Positions 41,809 through 51,055 of a stretch of 64,000 bases of DNA are shown here, one piece after another. Every line of letters begins with the position of its first letter. Position 1 is the first letter of the stretch. A program made the position numbers and the translations under genes. This DNA is from Betaproteobacteria bacterium (GTDB taxonomy: Bacteria > Pseudomonadota > Gammaproteobacteria > Burkholderiales > SG8-41). The notes under the pieces were generated by a model. The model had not been told where the DNA came from, did no database searches, and saw nothing but the letters and a program-made list of their open reading frames with translations. The stretch covers positions 1 through 64,000 of the forward strand of contig JAKFYK010000006.1 of assembly GCA_021730905.1 (NCBI GenBank), in the 5' to 3' direction.

Positions 41809-43326
41809 ATGGAAAAAAAAGGTTCGAACGACCGCGAGGAGAAGACCACATCATCCGTTCCGTCACTGCGGAGCGCGATGATCAAGGGCTCGCTATGGAT
41901 GGTGGCCATGCGGTGGAGCGTGCGTGGCATTGGCCTGGTCAGCACGCTTATGCTGGTACGGTTGCTGCAGCCAGAAGATTTTGGCTTGATGGCGATGGCG
42001 ATGATCGTCGTCGGGATGATGGACGTCATGTCGTCATTCGGAGTGGACCTTGCCCTTATCCGGATGCAGAATGCTCGCCGCGAGCATTTCGATACGGCCT
42101 GGACCATCGGAGTCATTCAGGGAGTCGCGATTGCCTTGGTGCTTGTTGCGATTGCCCCTTTCGCGGCGGACTATTTTCGCGAGCCGCGTGTGGTCGCCGT
42201 GCTGCAGGTGCTGGCGGTCGGCACGGTGATCGGCGGCTTCTCCAACATAGGGGTGGTGCTTTTCCGGAAGAATCTCGAATTCGATCGGGAATTCCGTTTT
42301 ATGGTTGCGCGCAAGGTGATCAGCTTTGTAGTCACACTGGCCTGCGCGCTGGTGTGGCGCAACTACTGGGCGCTGGCTGCAGGTTTCGTGACAGGGCAAC
42401 TCGGAGGCGTGATCTTGAGCTATCTGGTACACTCGATGCGCCCGCGTTGGTCGCTGGCAGCGGTACGCGAGTTGTGGTTGTTCTCGCAATGGATGCTGGT
42501 GATCAACATCGGAAATTATCTATACGACCGTATCGACGAAATCATCGTCGGCCGGATCGGCTCTTCGCACCAGCTCGGCCTGTACTCGGTGTCATCAGAA
42601 ATTTCCAGCCTGCCGACCACGGAATTGATTTTCCCCTTGTCGCGTGCACTGCTGCCGGGGTTTGCGCAACTGGTGACGGAGCCCGAACGCCTCATCGCTG
42701 CCTACCTCAGCACCGTGGGGTTCGTGGCATTGTTGGCGATCCCCGCAGGCGTCGGGGTCGCTGCAATCGCGTCTGACCTGGTAACGGTTATGCTGGGCCC
42801 CAAATGGATGGCGGCGAAGTCCTTGATCGAATTGTTAGCCTTCTACGGCGCGATTCGGGCTATCTACGGAGGCGCTGGCAGTCTGTTGGTAGTATTGAAT
42901 CGACTGCGCTTCCTGGCGGCGTTGACCTGGTTCCAGGTAGCTGTGCTTGTGGTCGGTGCGTACTATGGTGGAACGCTGCGTGGCGTGCCCGGTGTGGCCG
43001 AGGCGAAAGTAGCTGCCGCAGTGGTTTATGGAGTGATGCTGTTTGGCGCCATCTGTTGGGCGACCTCAATTCGATGGCGCGACATCGGAAACGCACTGTG
43101 GCGACCCGTAGTGGCAAGTGCAACAATGGGCTATGTTATTTCCGTGTCTCACCACGCCATATTTACAGCGCCACTGCCCTCGGCACTCGTGGATATTTCT
43201 GTGGGTGTAATGACCTATACCATATCGGTATTGGTGTTCTGGCAACTTGCGGGACGCCCGCATGGACCTGAGCAATTCATACTCGAGACATGCGTGGCCC
43301 GATTGAAAGCAGGTAAGCAGGCGTAG
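41809..43326 (+). CDS. Lipopolysaccharide/exopolysaccharide flippase (Wzx/PST type)
   Basis: 505 residues with about 12-14 hydrophobic segments. GSLWMVAMRWSVRGIGLVST at the N-terminus, QPEDFGLMAMAMIVVGMMDV and AKSLIELLAFYGAIRAIYGG are typical of the oligosaccharide-lipid flippase (MATE/PST) family. It moves lipid-linked repeat units across the inner membrane. ATG at 41809 has only a weak ribosome-binding site (GAGCG). It is placed after a transcriptional break, so it likely begins a second polysaccharide transcript. Confidence 0.92.
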   Translation: MEKKGSNDREEKTTSSVPSLRSAMIKGSLWMVAMRWSVRGIGLVSTLMLVRLLQPEDFGLMAMAMIVVGMMDVMSSFGVDLALIRMQNARREHFDTAWTIGVIQGVAIALVLVAIAPFAADYFREPRVVAVLQVLAVGTVIGGFSNIGVVLFRKNLEFDREFRFMVARKVISFVVTLACALVWRNYWALAAGFVTGQLGGVILSYLVHSMRPRWSLAAVRELWLFSQWMLVINIGNYLYDRIDEIIVGRIGSSHQLGLYSVSSEISSLPTTELIFPLSRALLPGFAQLVTEPERLIAAYLSTVGFVALLAIPAGVGVAAIASDLVTVMLGPKWMAAKSLIELLAFYGAIRAIYGGAGSLLVVLNRLRFLAALTWFQVAVLVVGAYYGGTLRGVPGVAEAKVAAAVVYGVMLFGAICWATSIRWRDIGNALWRPVVASATMGYVISVSHHAIFTAPLPSALVDISVGVMTYTISVLVFWQLAGRPHGPEQFILETCVARLKAGKQA

Positions 43327-43374
43327 CTGGCCATGCTGAGATATAAACCTGTCGACGGTGTGCCTGGAATCCAG

Positions 43375-44283
43375 ATGAATGCAGCTGTTTCGATAATTAT
43401 TCCAACGACAGGTGTCGCTGCGCGTGGGGACATGTTACGGCGTGCCATTCGAAGTATTCTCGATCAGGATTGGGAAATGATTGAGGTGATTGTCGTTGTA
43501 AATGGCAGTCGGTTTGATCGGGTGGTTTTTGACGAGTTAGGCGCGAATCCGAAAATCAGAGTCGTTTATCAGCAGGAGCTAAGCTTGCCTTTGGCGCAGC
43601 GGCGCGGTCGATTGGAGATTTCCACCCCGTTCTTTGGCTTTCTGGATGATGATGACGAGTATCTTCCGGGTGCGATTCGCATCCGAATTGAACCAATGCT
43701 CGCGGAACAGGCAATCGATGCTGTCGTGACTAACGGGGTACGCAAAACCGGATCGGAGGAATCCCCTTGCTTTGCGGATTTTGAATCCGCCAGAATGGAT
43801 CCACTTTATGCGCTGATATCGTCCAATTGGCTGGCATCTTGTGGCGGGCTATTTAGAGCGACCTCTATAACGGAAGATTATTTCGACGGAAAAACCCATT
43901 ACTTCGAATGGACGACGATTGCGCTGCGAATAGCATATGAAAAGAAGAAATTGCTGTTTTTAGATCAACCAACCTTTCGCATCAACGTTATTCCCGGGTC
44001 CCTATCGTCAAGCGACGAATATCGCATGGCTACAGTGAGTTTTCTTGAGTCTGTCTTGTGCCATTCGTTACCGGATCAGGTCCGCAGAGGCATGCGCAGA
44101 AAATTATCGGCCGCATACCATACTCTTTCGGAGTTCAACCGCGCTGCTGGTCGGATTGGGGAGGCACGCAGATACCATTTGCGAAGTCTCGTGTTGCCTG
44201 GAGGCCTCAAGTATCTGGCATATTCCAGGTATCTAATCTACAGGCTCGGGCCTCCAAAGATTGGAGATAGTGGAAATGGATAG
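43375..44283 (+). CDS. Glycosyltransferase family 2 protein (A)
   Basis: About 302 residues of the GT-A fold. VSIIIPTTGV opens the nucleotide-sugar domain, FLDDDDEYLPGAIRI contains the metal-binding DDD cluster near residue 85, and YFEWTTIALRI and IPGSLSSS follow. ATG at 43375 is chosen because GGAA precedes it; ATG at 43333 is in frame and would add 14 residues. It is clearly a paralogue of the minus-strand enzyme at 47957-48823, sharing the DDDDEYLPxAL block, VVTNG, the E-W-T region and PGSLS. The acceptor is unknown. Confidence 0.88.
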   Translation: MNAAVSIIIPTTGVAARGDMLRRAIRSILDQDWEMIEVIVVVNGSRFDRVVFDELGANPKIRVVYQQELSLPLAQRRGRLEISTPFFGFLDDDDEYLPGAIRIRIEPMLAEQAIDAVVTNGVRKTGSEESPCFADFESARMDPLYALISSNWLASCGGLFRATSITEDYFDGKTHYFEWTTIALRIAYEKKKLLFLDQPTFRINVIPGSLSSSDEYRMATVSFLESVLCHSLPDQVRRGMRRKLSAAYHTLSEFNRAAGRIGEARRYHLRSLVLPGGLKYLAYSRYLIYRLGPPKIGDSGNG

Positions 44284-44343
44284 ATGCTCCTTCGAGGAAC
44301 CCGGCCGAAATGATTCGACCTTGCCGCTAGAGGGACTACCACT

Positions 44344-45075
44344 ATGAGCGAACAAAAGTCGATCGATGACCAGAAAGATTACTATAATCAATATTGGGCG
44401 CAGCGTTCTCGTACCTTGAACTCACACGAAATTCTGCGGTTAAGCCGGATTCTGGAAGAGCTGAGTATTTTATCGGAGGAGGCGAGACGTAAAAAGCTCG
44501 ATTTGCAAATTTGTGATTTTGGATCGGGCTGGGGATGGCTCTCAAACTATTTGTCTGCCTTTGGAAGTGTGCTAGGCGTCGAATTGTCGGACGACGCTGT
44601 AAGACAGGCGCAGCAGGATTTTCCGCATGTCGAGTTTGTTTGTGCGGACATAACGAAATGGCGGCCGGGGCGCCAGTTTGATCTGTTGGTATCTTCTGAG
44701 GTGTTGGAACACGTGCCGGACAAGCAGGCATTCTTCACTACCGTAAGAGAAGTTCTGCGTCCGGATGGATGGTTAATACTTACAACCCCCAACAAGAAAG
44801 TTCAGAAAGAATGGGATATGACCAATGGCACGGGCCAACTCATTGAAAACTGGTGTTCGGTGGATGAATTGCGCCGACTGGCCGTTGGTTTCGAAATTAT
44901 TGACCACCGCACGTTCTTATTTGATTTTAGCTACTGTGGAAAGTTCAGGTGGCTAAGCGCACCGAAGGCCCATTACATACTCAGAGTGGCTGGATGTTTT
45001 TCCTTATACGATTACTTTAGACGCATTTTCGACTTAGGTTTGTATCAAGTAATGCTGGCGAGAAAAAAATCCTGA
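44344..45075 (+). CDS. Class I SAM-dependent methyltransferase
   Basis: 243 residues starting MSEQKSIDDQKDYYNQYWAQ, a typical UbiG/Methyltransf_23-like start. Motif I is DFGSGWGWLSNYL near residue 60, VLGVELSDDAVRQAQ follows, and motif post-II is LVSSEVLEHVPDKQAFF. It probably methylates a sugar on the repeat unit. ATG at 44344, with AGAGGGA upstream. No signal or membrane segment. The gene runs with GT2 (A) and is followed by a 217-base gap. Confidence 0.9.
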   Translation: MSEQKSIDDQKDYYNQYWAQRSRTLNSHEILRLSRILEELSILSEEARRKKLDLQICDFGSGWGWLSNYLSAFGSVLGVELSDDAVRQAQQDFPHVEFVCADITKWRPGRQFDLLVSSEVLEHVPDKQAFFTTVREVLRPDGWLILTTPNKKVQKEWDMTNGTGQLIENWCSVDELRRLAVGFEIIDHRTFLFDFSYCGKFRWLSAPKAHYILRVAGCFSLYDYFRRIFDLGLYQVMLARKKS

Positions 45076-45292
45076 AACGGTGCTCTGTCAATCGCAGATC
45101 GATTTTTGCGGCTAGGCCTCCTTGACAATGGCGTATATTCCGAATGATTTACTTACCGTATGAGGATACAACATCGGCATTCTTATCTTGCGGTAGTCGA
45201 TCGTTTATGGGTATGAATAACTCTTGCACAATCTTAAAATCGTCTGCGATGTATGCCAAAAATGCCGCATTTGATTGTTCGCTAACCTGACC

Positions 45293-46636
45293 ATGTCGCT
45301 AAGAGACATTCTACTTTTTGCCGTAATTCTGGGCTCGATTCCCTTCATCTTACGCAGACCCTACGTTGGGGTTCTTGTGTATGTGTGGGTGAGCGTAATG
45401 AACCCGCATCGGCTGACGTGGGGATTTTCCTACGACTTTGAGTTTGCGTTCATCATCGCTATTGTGACTTTGATAAGCGCTGTAGTCAGCAAGGACTTAA
45501 AACGTCCGCCCGTAAATGCCCTCATTGTAACGTTGGTTCTGTTCATCGCATGGACGGGCGTGAGTACGATATTAGCGTTGAACTTCGACAGTTCATTTGA
45601 GAGATGGAAGACGTTGATGAAAACCCAGCTCTTTGTGTTTCTCATTCTCATGTTGTTCCACACGAAAGAGCAGGTGCGCCAGTTGATCTGGGTGCTCGTG
45701 CTTTCCATCGCGTTTTATGGTACCAAGGGCGGTGTCTTTATCTTGCTCACGGGAGGTGAAAACCGGGTGTGGGGCCCGCCGGGAAGCAACATTGAGGACA
45801 ACAATGCGCTTGCGGTCGCTATAATCATGATGATCCCCATGATGCGGTATCTGCAACTTACGACGCCGCACAAATATGTGCGCTGGGGGCTGACTGCCAT
45901 GATGCTGCTTTGCGGCGTTGGTGCGCTCGGGTCGTACTCCCGCGGAGCGCTGGTGGCAGTGATCGCGATGGTTACTGTCCTGTGGTGGAAGTCCCAGCAT
46001 AAACTGTCCGTGACACTGGTTTTTGTCGTTGCAATACCCCTGATGTTCTCTTATATGCCAGAACGCTGGTACCAGCGGATGGATACGATAGTTAATTTCG
46101 AGCAGGGCAGTTCCTCGAGCATGAGTATGAGGCTTAACTCATGGGGCACCATGTTCAACATTGCGGCTGACAGGCCTCTCGTCGGCGGCGGGTTTGACGT
46201 GGCAACGGCTGCGGTCTACCAGAAGTACTCACCGGATCCCAGCTTCCCGCCTCAGGTGGCACACAGCATTTATTTCCAGGCCATGGGCGAACACGGGTTT
46301 GTTGGCTTTGCACTTTACCTGTTGCTGTTGTTCACGTTCTGGCGGCATTCCGGCACATTGGTGCGATTAGCCAGAGGACAACCACGTCTCGCGTGGGCTG
46401 GGGAGTACGGTCGAATGATGCAGGTCAGCATTGTCGGATTCGCCGTGGGCGGTGCTTTTCTCAGCCTGATAAATTTCGATGTACCGTATTACCTGATGGC
46501 TGCGACAGTCGCCGCCTGCGCCGTAGTTTATCGGGATTTGCAGCACGAGGGGGCATCTACGCCAGCGCTGGCGATTCAATCAACGCCATTGGGCGGCATG
46601 CGCGCGGATCGGTCATCCAAGGCGCGTGGCAGCTAG
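45293..46636 (+). CDS. Putative O-glycosylation ligase, exosortase A system-associated (Wzy/O-antigen-ligase type)
   Basis: 447 residues with about 10-12 membrane helices. The sequence RDILLFAVILGSIPFILRRP then YVGVLVYVWVSVMNPHRLTW is diagnostic of the TIGR03097 ligase. GSYSRGALVAVIAM and the large periplasmic loop RPLVGGGFDVATAA are O-antigen ligase/Wzy_C features. It would polymerise or transfer lipid-linked polysaccharide to a periplasmic acceptor, possibly protein. ATG at 45293 lacks a clear ribosome-binding site; TTG at 45275 is in frame. It precedes a lyase-like lipoprotein. Confidence 0.93.
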   Translation: MSLRDILLFAVILGSIPFILRRPYVGVLVYVWVSVMNPHRLTWGFSYDFEFAFIIAIVTLISAVVSKDLKRPPVNALIVTLVLFIAWTGVSTILALNFDSSFERWKTLMKTQLFVFLILMLFHTKEQVRQLIWVLVLSIAFYGTKGGVFILLTGGENRVWGPPGSNIEDNNALAVAIIMMIPMMRYLQLTTPHKYVRWGLTAMMLLCGVGALGSYSRGALVAVIAMVTVLWWKSQHKLSVTLVFVVAIPLMFSYMPERWYQRMDTIVNFEQGSSSSMSMRLNSWGTMFNIAADRPLVGGGFDVATAAVYQKYSPDPSFPPQVAHSIYFQAMGEHGFVGFALYLLLLFTFWRHSGTLVRLARGQPRLAWAGEYGRMMQVSIVGFAVGGAFLSLINFDVPYYLMAATVAACAVVYRDLQHEGASTPALAIQSTPLGGMRADRSSKARGS

Positions 46637-46724
46637 GTTTGGAGCTATACTTTGGTGAAGGGTTTACGCATTTTATGGTCGTGTCCTCGAGAAGGCGCAG
46701 ACTTTTTATAGTCCATCGTGAAAC

Positions 46725-47765
46725 ATGAAGAATTTTAATATGCGGTGCGCACACCTGCTCCTGGCGGGCTTCAGTCTTCTTGTGGCTGGTTGCGAAGCAG
46801 ATACAACCGCTGCCACAGACTTCCCCCTGTCCGCCGCCGCCGTGGATTTCAACAAACGGTGTAAACAGCCGGGAGTGATCAAGTGTGTGGGTTTCGACCA
46901 GTCCGGCGATATCAAGGGCCAGTATGGTCAGCCTTCAGGCATCATGACCGGCGCCAGAGAACCTACTCTCGACACCAACATAAAAGCGTCTGGCGTTAGC
47001 TCTCTCAAGTTCACGGTGCCGTCACAATCGGGCGCGAACACTTCTGGGTCATACTTCACGAACTTTGCTGATGATTTGTCCGTGCAATTCGGTGAAAATC
47101 AGGAATTCTTCGTGCAGTGGCGACAGCGCTTTAGTCGCGAGTTTCTCACGACCCAATTCCGAGGAGGGCAAGGCTGGAAGCTTGCGATCATTACCACTGG
47201 AGACCAACCAAGAAAACCATACGCATCCTGTACTGCAATTGGAGTAGTAGTGCAAAGTTATTACCAAAAGGGATTCCCTATTCTGTATAACTCATGTACC
47301 GGGTCGACTTCACACGGGCCATATCACATGTTTCAGGAGGCCCTTCCGTCCGACTTCAAGTTGCAGAACTGGCGACCTGCGCCGTACTGTCTTTATTCAC
47401 AGGTGCGCAGTTCCTTTTTTTCGCCAACCGGAAACTGCTTCGGATATGCCGCCGATGAGTGGATGACATTTCAGGTGAGGATCAAGACCGGTCCCCGGGT
47501 TAAAGATGAGTTTGTCGATAGTTACGTGAGCTTCTGGATGGCGCGCGAGAACCAACCCTCCGAGCTGATAATCAACTGGGGCCCTTATAATTTGACAGCA
47601 GGGAACCCTGCCGATAATCAACGATTCGGGAAAGTTTGGTTACTCCCTTACCACACAGGCAAAGATCCTACGGAAGCGCATCCTGTAGCCTATGTGTGGT
47701 ACGACGAACTCATCATCTCGCATTTTAAAATTGCTGATCCCGAAAGCATCGGTCTACGTAAGTAA
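46725..47765 (+). CDS. Polysaccharide lyase-like secreted lipoprotein (concanavalin-like jelly roll)
   Basis: 346 residues. The lipoprotein signal LLLAGFSLLVAGC places the lipidated cysteine at residue 23. The rest looks like the beta-jelly-roll fold of polysaccharide lyase families such as PL20/PL7 or heparin-lyase-I-like proteins. FFVQWRQRFSREFLTTQF, QGWKLAIITTGDQP, ADEWMTFQVRI and YVWYDELIISH are typical sandwich-strand and active-site-flanking stretches. It could trim or release the uronate-containing polymer expected from the AlgD homologue. Exact family assignment is uncertain. It follows the ligase by 88 bases. Confidence 0.75.
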   Translation: MKNFNMRCAHLLLAGFSLLVAGCEADTTAATDFPLSAAAVDFNKRCKQPGVIKCVGFDQSGDIKGQYGQPSGIMTGAREPTLDTNIKASGVSSLKFTVPSQSGANTSGSYFTNFADDLSVQFGENQEFFVQWRQRFSREFLTTQFRGGQGWKLAIITTGDQPRKPYASCTAIGVVVQSYYQKGFPILYNSCTGSTSHGPYHMFQEALPSDFKLQNWRPAPYCLYSQVRSSFFSPTGNCFGYAADEWMTFQVRIKTGPRVKDEFVDSYVSFWMARENQPSELIINWGPYNLTAGNPADNQRFGKVWLLPYHTGKDPTEAHPVAYVWYDELIISHFKIADPESIGLRK

Positions 47766-47956
47766 AGGGGTGAAGGCCGCCGCCGGGGCGATGGTGGCAC
47801 ACACTGTGATCGTTCGATGCAATGTTAAAACGTTGGACTAGAACCTCCACTCTCAATACTGATTGATGAGATACAACTGGAACAATTCACCTGCGGTTAT
47901 GTAAGCAAAATTCAGGACCACGGATGGGGTACTTCAATCTGCCCCTTGTACTTGCT

Positions 47957-48823
47957 TCAACAAAATAATTGCGTTGTATACGGCAAGTATTTGAAGCCAC
48001 TCCAATGGCAGGTCAAACTGCGAACATGAGCAGCCAATGCCTTGGTCCTGTTGCCCCGACCGAGTTCAAGAACTGATATTTCGTGCCAGCCATTACTTAG
48101 CTTCCGGAGAATGACACGTTCAATCTCCCGTCCCGGCTTAGAAGAGAGCATTCGCCCATAGAGATCAATCCCGCTTTGGCAAAACAGGGGTGACTTACTC
48201 AATGAACCGGGGGTATCATGGTAGCGAAACGTCGGAACGTTGGTCACACCGATAGTCTTCTTGGCAATGGCCAGTCGGAAGGCCAGCCATGTCCATTCCA
48301 TGTAAGGGTGTGGATCCTCATAATAGCTGATGGGCACGGAAGATGACCGGAAGAGGTGATTGCAATTATGAAGCCAATTCTCTTGAAACAACTCCTTGAG
48401 AGGATTGTCACTAACGTTCGCTAAACGTGTGTAAAGCAACCGATCAGCGCCACTGCCACACTGGTATCCGTTCGTCACAACTAAGTCTACTGTCTTGTCC
48501 TTTCGCATAATGCTCAGTCTAACGTCCAAGGCAGCAGGTAAATACTCGTCATCATCATCAAGAAACGAATAGAACTCTGTTTTGACATCACGGCGTCCCG
48601 AAAGGTGCGCCTTGCACAACGATCCATCCACGATTTGCAAGATGTCAACATCACGACGCGTTCTAAGGTTTTCAAGCAATTCGGCATCAAATCGCTGACC
48701 ATTGACAACTATCAACACCCTTACGGGTTCCGTCGATGCATGATGAATGGACTGGATGGCGCGAAGTAGATTGTCTTTCCTTTTCGCTTCGCATAAAGTC
48801 GGGATAATTGTCGTAATAATCAT
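47957..48823 (-). CDS. Glycosyltransferase family 2 protein (B)
   Basis: 288 residues from the ATG at 48823, which begins MIITTIIPTLCEAKRKDNLL. FLDDDDEYLPAALDVRLSI holds the metal-binding DDD, and MEWTWLAFRL and TPGSLSKS are shared with GT2 (A). Open frame continues upstream to 49000 but those 59 residues overlap the divergent gene and are not GT2-like. No Shine-Dalgarno is seen. It is the only minus-strand gene of the accessory polysaccharide region and is less GC-rich than its neighbours, which suggests separate acquisition. Confidence 0.87.
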   Translation of the reverse strand: MIITTIIPTLCEAKRKDNLLRAIQSIHHASTEPVRVLIVVNGQRFDAELLENLRTRRDVDILQIVDGSLCKAHLSGRRDVKTEFYSFLDDDDEYLPAALDVRLSIMRKDKTVDLVVTNGYQCGSGADRLLYTRLANVSDNPLKELFQENWLHNCNHLFRSSSVPISYYEDPHPYMEWTWLAFRLAIAKKTIGVTNVPTFRYHDTPGSLSKSPLFCQSGIDLYGRMLSSKPGREIERVILRKLSNGWHEISVLELGRGNRTKALAAHVRSLTCHWSGFKYLPYTTQLFC

Positions 48824-48841
48824 GAAAAATCGCTGATATAC

Positions 48842-49615
48842 ATGTTGATAAAAAATATTCTCCATATACTCCGTGCAAGCCTGCCATATCGTAAGCGATT
48901 CGGCAATATCCGCGGCATCTCGTTTTGGTTTAGCGTTCGCCGAGACTACACTCTTGCAAAGAACGTTTTGTATTGTGTCAGCGTACCGCAACTGGTGCAC
49001 AAACTTTGGTTACGTGCAGGGACAAGTGACTTGGAAGTTTTTAAGCAGGTAGTTTGTTCAGGTGAAACTGATTTTAACCTAGGATTTATTCCTCACTTCA
49101 TTGTCGATGCTGGAGCGAACATAGGTTTATCTAGCGTCGTGCTTGCCTCTCGATATCCTCGATGCAAGATCATTGCTCTTGAAGTTGATACATCAAATTA
49201 CCAGTTATTGTGTCGAAACGTGTCTAAATATCAAAATGTAATACCGGTAAGAAAGGCACTTTGGAGCACTGACAGTTACGTAAAGATTACCAATCCAAAT
49301 GCGGAGCCATGGGCGTTTCGTGTCATCGAAGCCGATACGGGCGATCCTGACTCAGTGATTGCGGTATCTCTGAGTACCTTGCTCGCGGAGAACGATGAAA
49401 CAGAGATTAGCTTGTTGAAAATAGATATTGAGGGAGCAGAGCTGGAGCTATTTCGGAATCGACCGGAATATTGGATCAACAAATTGAAGGTACTTGCGGT
49501 TGAATTACACGACAGATTTCAACCGGGTTGTTCAGCAGCTTTTGAAGAGCTACTATCTGGACGTAGCTATAAGGAATATGCGCAGGGGGAGTATCGCGTC
49601 ATTCATTTTGCTTGA
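48842..49615 (+). CDS. FkbM family methyltransferase
   Basis: 257 residues. FIVDAGANIGLSSVVLASRY is the FkbM SAM-binding motif near residue 88. CKIIALEVDTSNYQLLCRNV and SLLKIDIEGAELELFRN (near residue 200) are the family's other signatures. It likely O-methylates a sugar hydroxyl. ATG at 48842 is only 18 bases from the divergent GT2 (B) start, so each gene's promoter must lie in or near the other's 5' end. Composition is AT-richer than the core locus. It may replace the function of the truncated copy at 39938. Confidence 0.9.
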   Translation: MLIKNILHILRASLPYRKRFGNIRGISFWFSVRRDYTLAKNVLYCVSVPQLVHKLWLRAGTSDLEVFKQVVCSGETDFNLGFIPHFIVDAGANIGLSSVVLASRYPRCKIIALEVDTSNYQLLCRNVSKYQNVIPVRKALWSTDSYVKITNPNAEPWAFRVIEADTGDPDSVIAVSLSTLLAENDETEISLLKIDIEGAELELFRNRPEYWINKLKVLAVELHDRFQPGCSAAFEELLSGRSYKEYAQGEYRVIHFA

Positions 49616-49656
49616 GTGATCAAAGTCCGATTTAACGAACGGATAAGTCAGGATCA

Positions 49657-49806
49657 TTAAGCGGCCTGCGCGTACTGCTGATAATAATGCCGCTCGAACT
49701 TGGCGGGTGAGAGATTGTTCAGAAGCACGTGAGGCCTGATCCGGTTATAGAACACCTCGATGTAATCGAACAGGTCGCTGCGGGGCTGCGCTCGCGTGGA
49801 GTATCG
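49657..49806 (-). mobile_element. IS3-family transposase remnant (OrfB C-terminus)
   Basis: About 50 codons read RSDLFDYIEVFYNRIRPH then LSPAKFERHYYQQYAQA before TAA, the classic C-terminus of the IS3-family OrfB integrase domain (F-Y-N-x-x-R-x-H...LSPxxFE). All upstream catalytic residues (DDE) are missing; frame upstream of about 49806 is not transposase-like. It lies in a 414-base gap (49616-50029) that otherwise holds no gene. Confidence 0.8.
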
Positions 49807-50029
49807 AATGCCGTGCTGCTGTCTTACCCGTTTTGCAATTCGATTCATCTTGGACCTCTTTTAGTTGATAAAATACCATTACCTTATCCATCCAGAAAAT
49901 CAGGCCTCGTTCATATGGCTTTCCGAATTGGGGAATTCTGATAATTTGAGGTGAATGCCTTAGTTATAGTATGCCCTTAGCATAGATCGTTAACTGCGTG
50001 ACAGACCTACAATTCGAAGGGGCCACTCG

Positions 50030-51019
50030 ATGGCAACGCCACAAATCCTCATTACTGGAGGCGCGGGTTATATCGGCTCGCACATGGTGAAGACCTTGCT
50101 TGACGCCGGTTTTGACGTCGTCACAGTAGATAACCTCAGCGGCGGATTCCGCGATGCGGTGACAGGCGGAGAATTCGTGCACGGTGACATTTCAGATGTG
50201 CAATTCATTAACGATGTGTTGACACAGCGCCGCGTGTCTGCCGTTATTCATTTCGCATCATTCATAGAAGTGGGCGAATCCGTGACGGATCCCAGTAAGT
50301 ATTATTGCAACAATCTCACCAACACGTTGCTGCTACTCGACACCATGCGTAGCTGTGGCGTAAACAATTTTATCTTTTCATCGAGTGCTGCCGTCTACGG
50401 CGAGCCGGAAACAGTGCCGATACCAGAGTTCCATCGAAAATTGCCACTCAGCCCTTACGGCCGTTCGAAGTGGATGGTAGAGCAGATACTGTCGGACATG
50501 AATCGCGCATACGATTTCAAATCGGTGAGCCTGCGCTATTTCAATGCCGCAGGTGCGCATCCATCCGGTCTGCTGGGAGAGAGGCACGAACCCGAAACTC
50601 ATCTAATCCCGCTTGTACTCCGGGTCGCCTCAGGTGCCGCTCCGGACGTCAAGGTATTTGGAAATGATTACGACACACCCGACGGAACCTGTATTCGAGA
50701 CTATGTGCACGTAGTTGATCTATGTCAGGCACATCTGCTTGCGCTGGAAAGTTTGCTTGGCGGAGGTGATAGCGCAGCCTTCAATCTAGGCAACGGTAAC
50801 GGGTTTTCGGTGCAGGAAGTAATCGCTACTGCGGAGCGGGTTACTGGCCGCACCATTCCTGTGATAGCTGCACCCCGTCGCGCAGGAGACCCCGCGCGAC
50901 TGGTCGCTGACTCCTCGCTGGTGCGCGCTTGTCTCGCGTGGCAACCGCGCTATGATCGACTCGACACCATAATCGAGCATGCTTGGAGTTGGGCGCAGAA
51001 GTTCCATAGTGCCTGTTGA
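50030..51019 (+). CDS. galE: UDP-glucose 4-epimerase
   Basis: 329 residues of the GalE family. ILITGGAGYIGSHMVKTLL is the NAD motif (GGAGYIG near residues 10-16). The catalytic Ser and YxxxK are in FIFSSSAAVYGEPE and YGRSKWMVEQIL. RYFNAAGAHPSG and DGTCIRDYVHVVDLCQAHL are typical. It interconverts UDP-Glc/UDP-Gal or the N-acetyl forms, giving galactose-type precursors to the polymer. ATG at 50030 has GAAGGGG upstream. Slightly shorter than E. coli GalE (338). Confidence 0.95.
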   Translation: MATPQILITGGAGYIGSHMVKTLLDAGFDVVTVDNLSGGFRDAVTGGEFVHGDISDVQFINDVLTQRRVSAVIHFASFIEVGESVTDPSKYYCNNLTNTLLLLDTMRSCGVNNFIFSSSAAVYGEPETVPIPEFHRKLPLSPYGRSKWMVEQILSDMNRAYDFKSVSLRYFNAAGAHPSGLLGERHEPETHLIPLVLRVASGAAPDVKVFGNDYDTPDGTCIRDYVHVVDLCQAHLLALESLLGGGDSAAFNLGNGNGFSVQEVIATAERVTGRTIPVIAAPRRAGDPARLVADSSLVRACLAWQPRYDRLDTIIEHAWSWAQKFHSAC

Positions 51020-51023
51020 TCCT

Positions 51024-51055
51024 GAGCGCGACCAAGCCGCTCGTGTTTGTTTGTT
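51024..51055 (+). terminator. Weak hairpin after galE
   Basis: GAGCG (51024-51028) and CGCTC (51038-51042) form a 5-bp stem followed by GTGTTTGTTTGTT. It may end galE transcription, but the stem is short. Confidence 0.3.

Noticed and set aside
41793-42776. 327-codon plus-strand open frame overlapping the flippase start
   Set aside because: Frame-shifted shadow of the flippase gene, full of Arg/Gly/Ala with no membrane helices.
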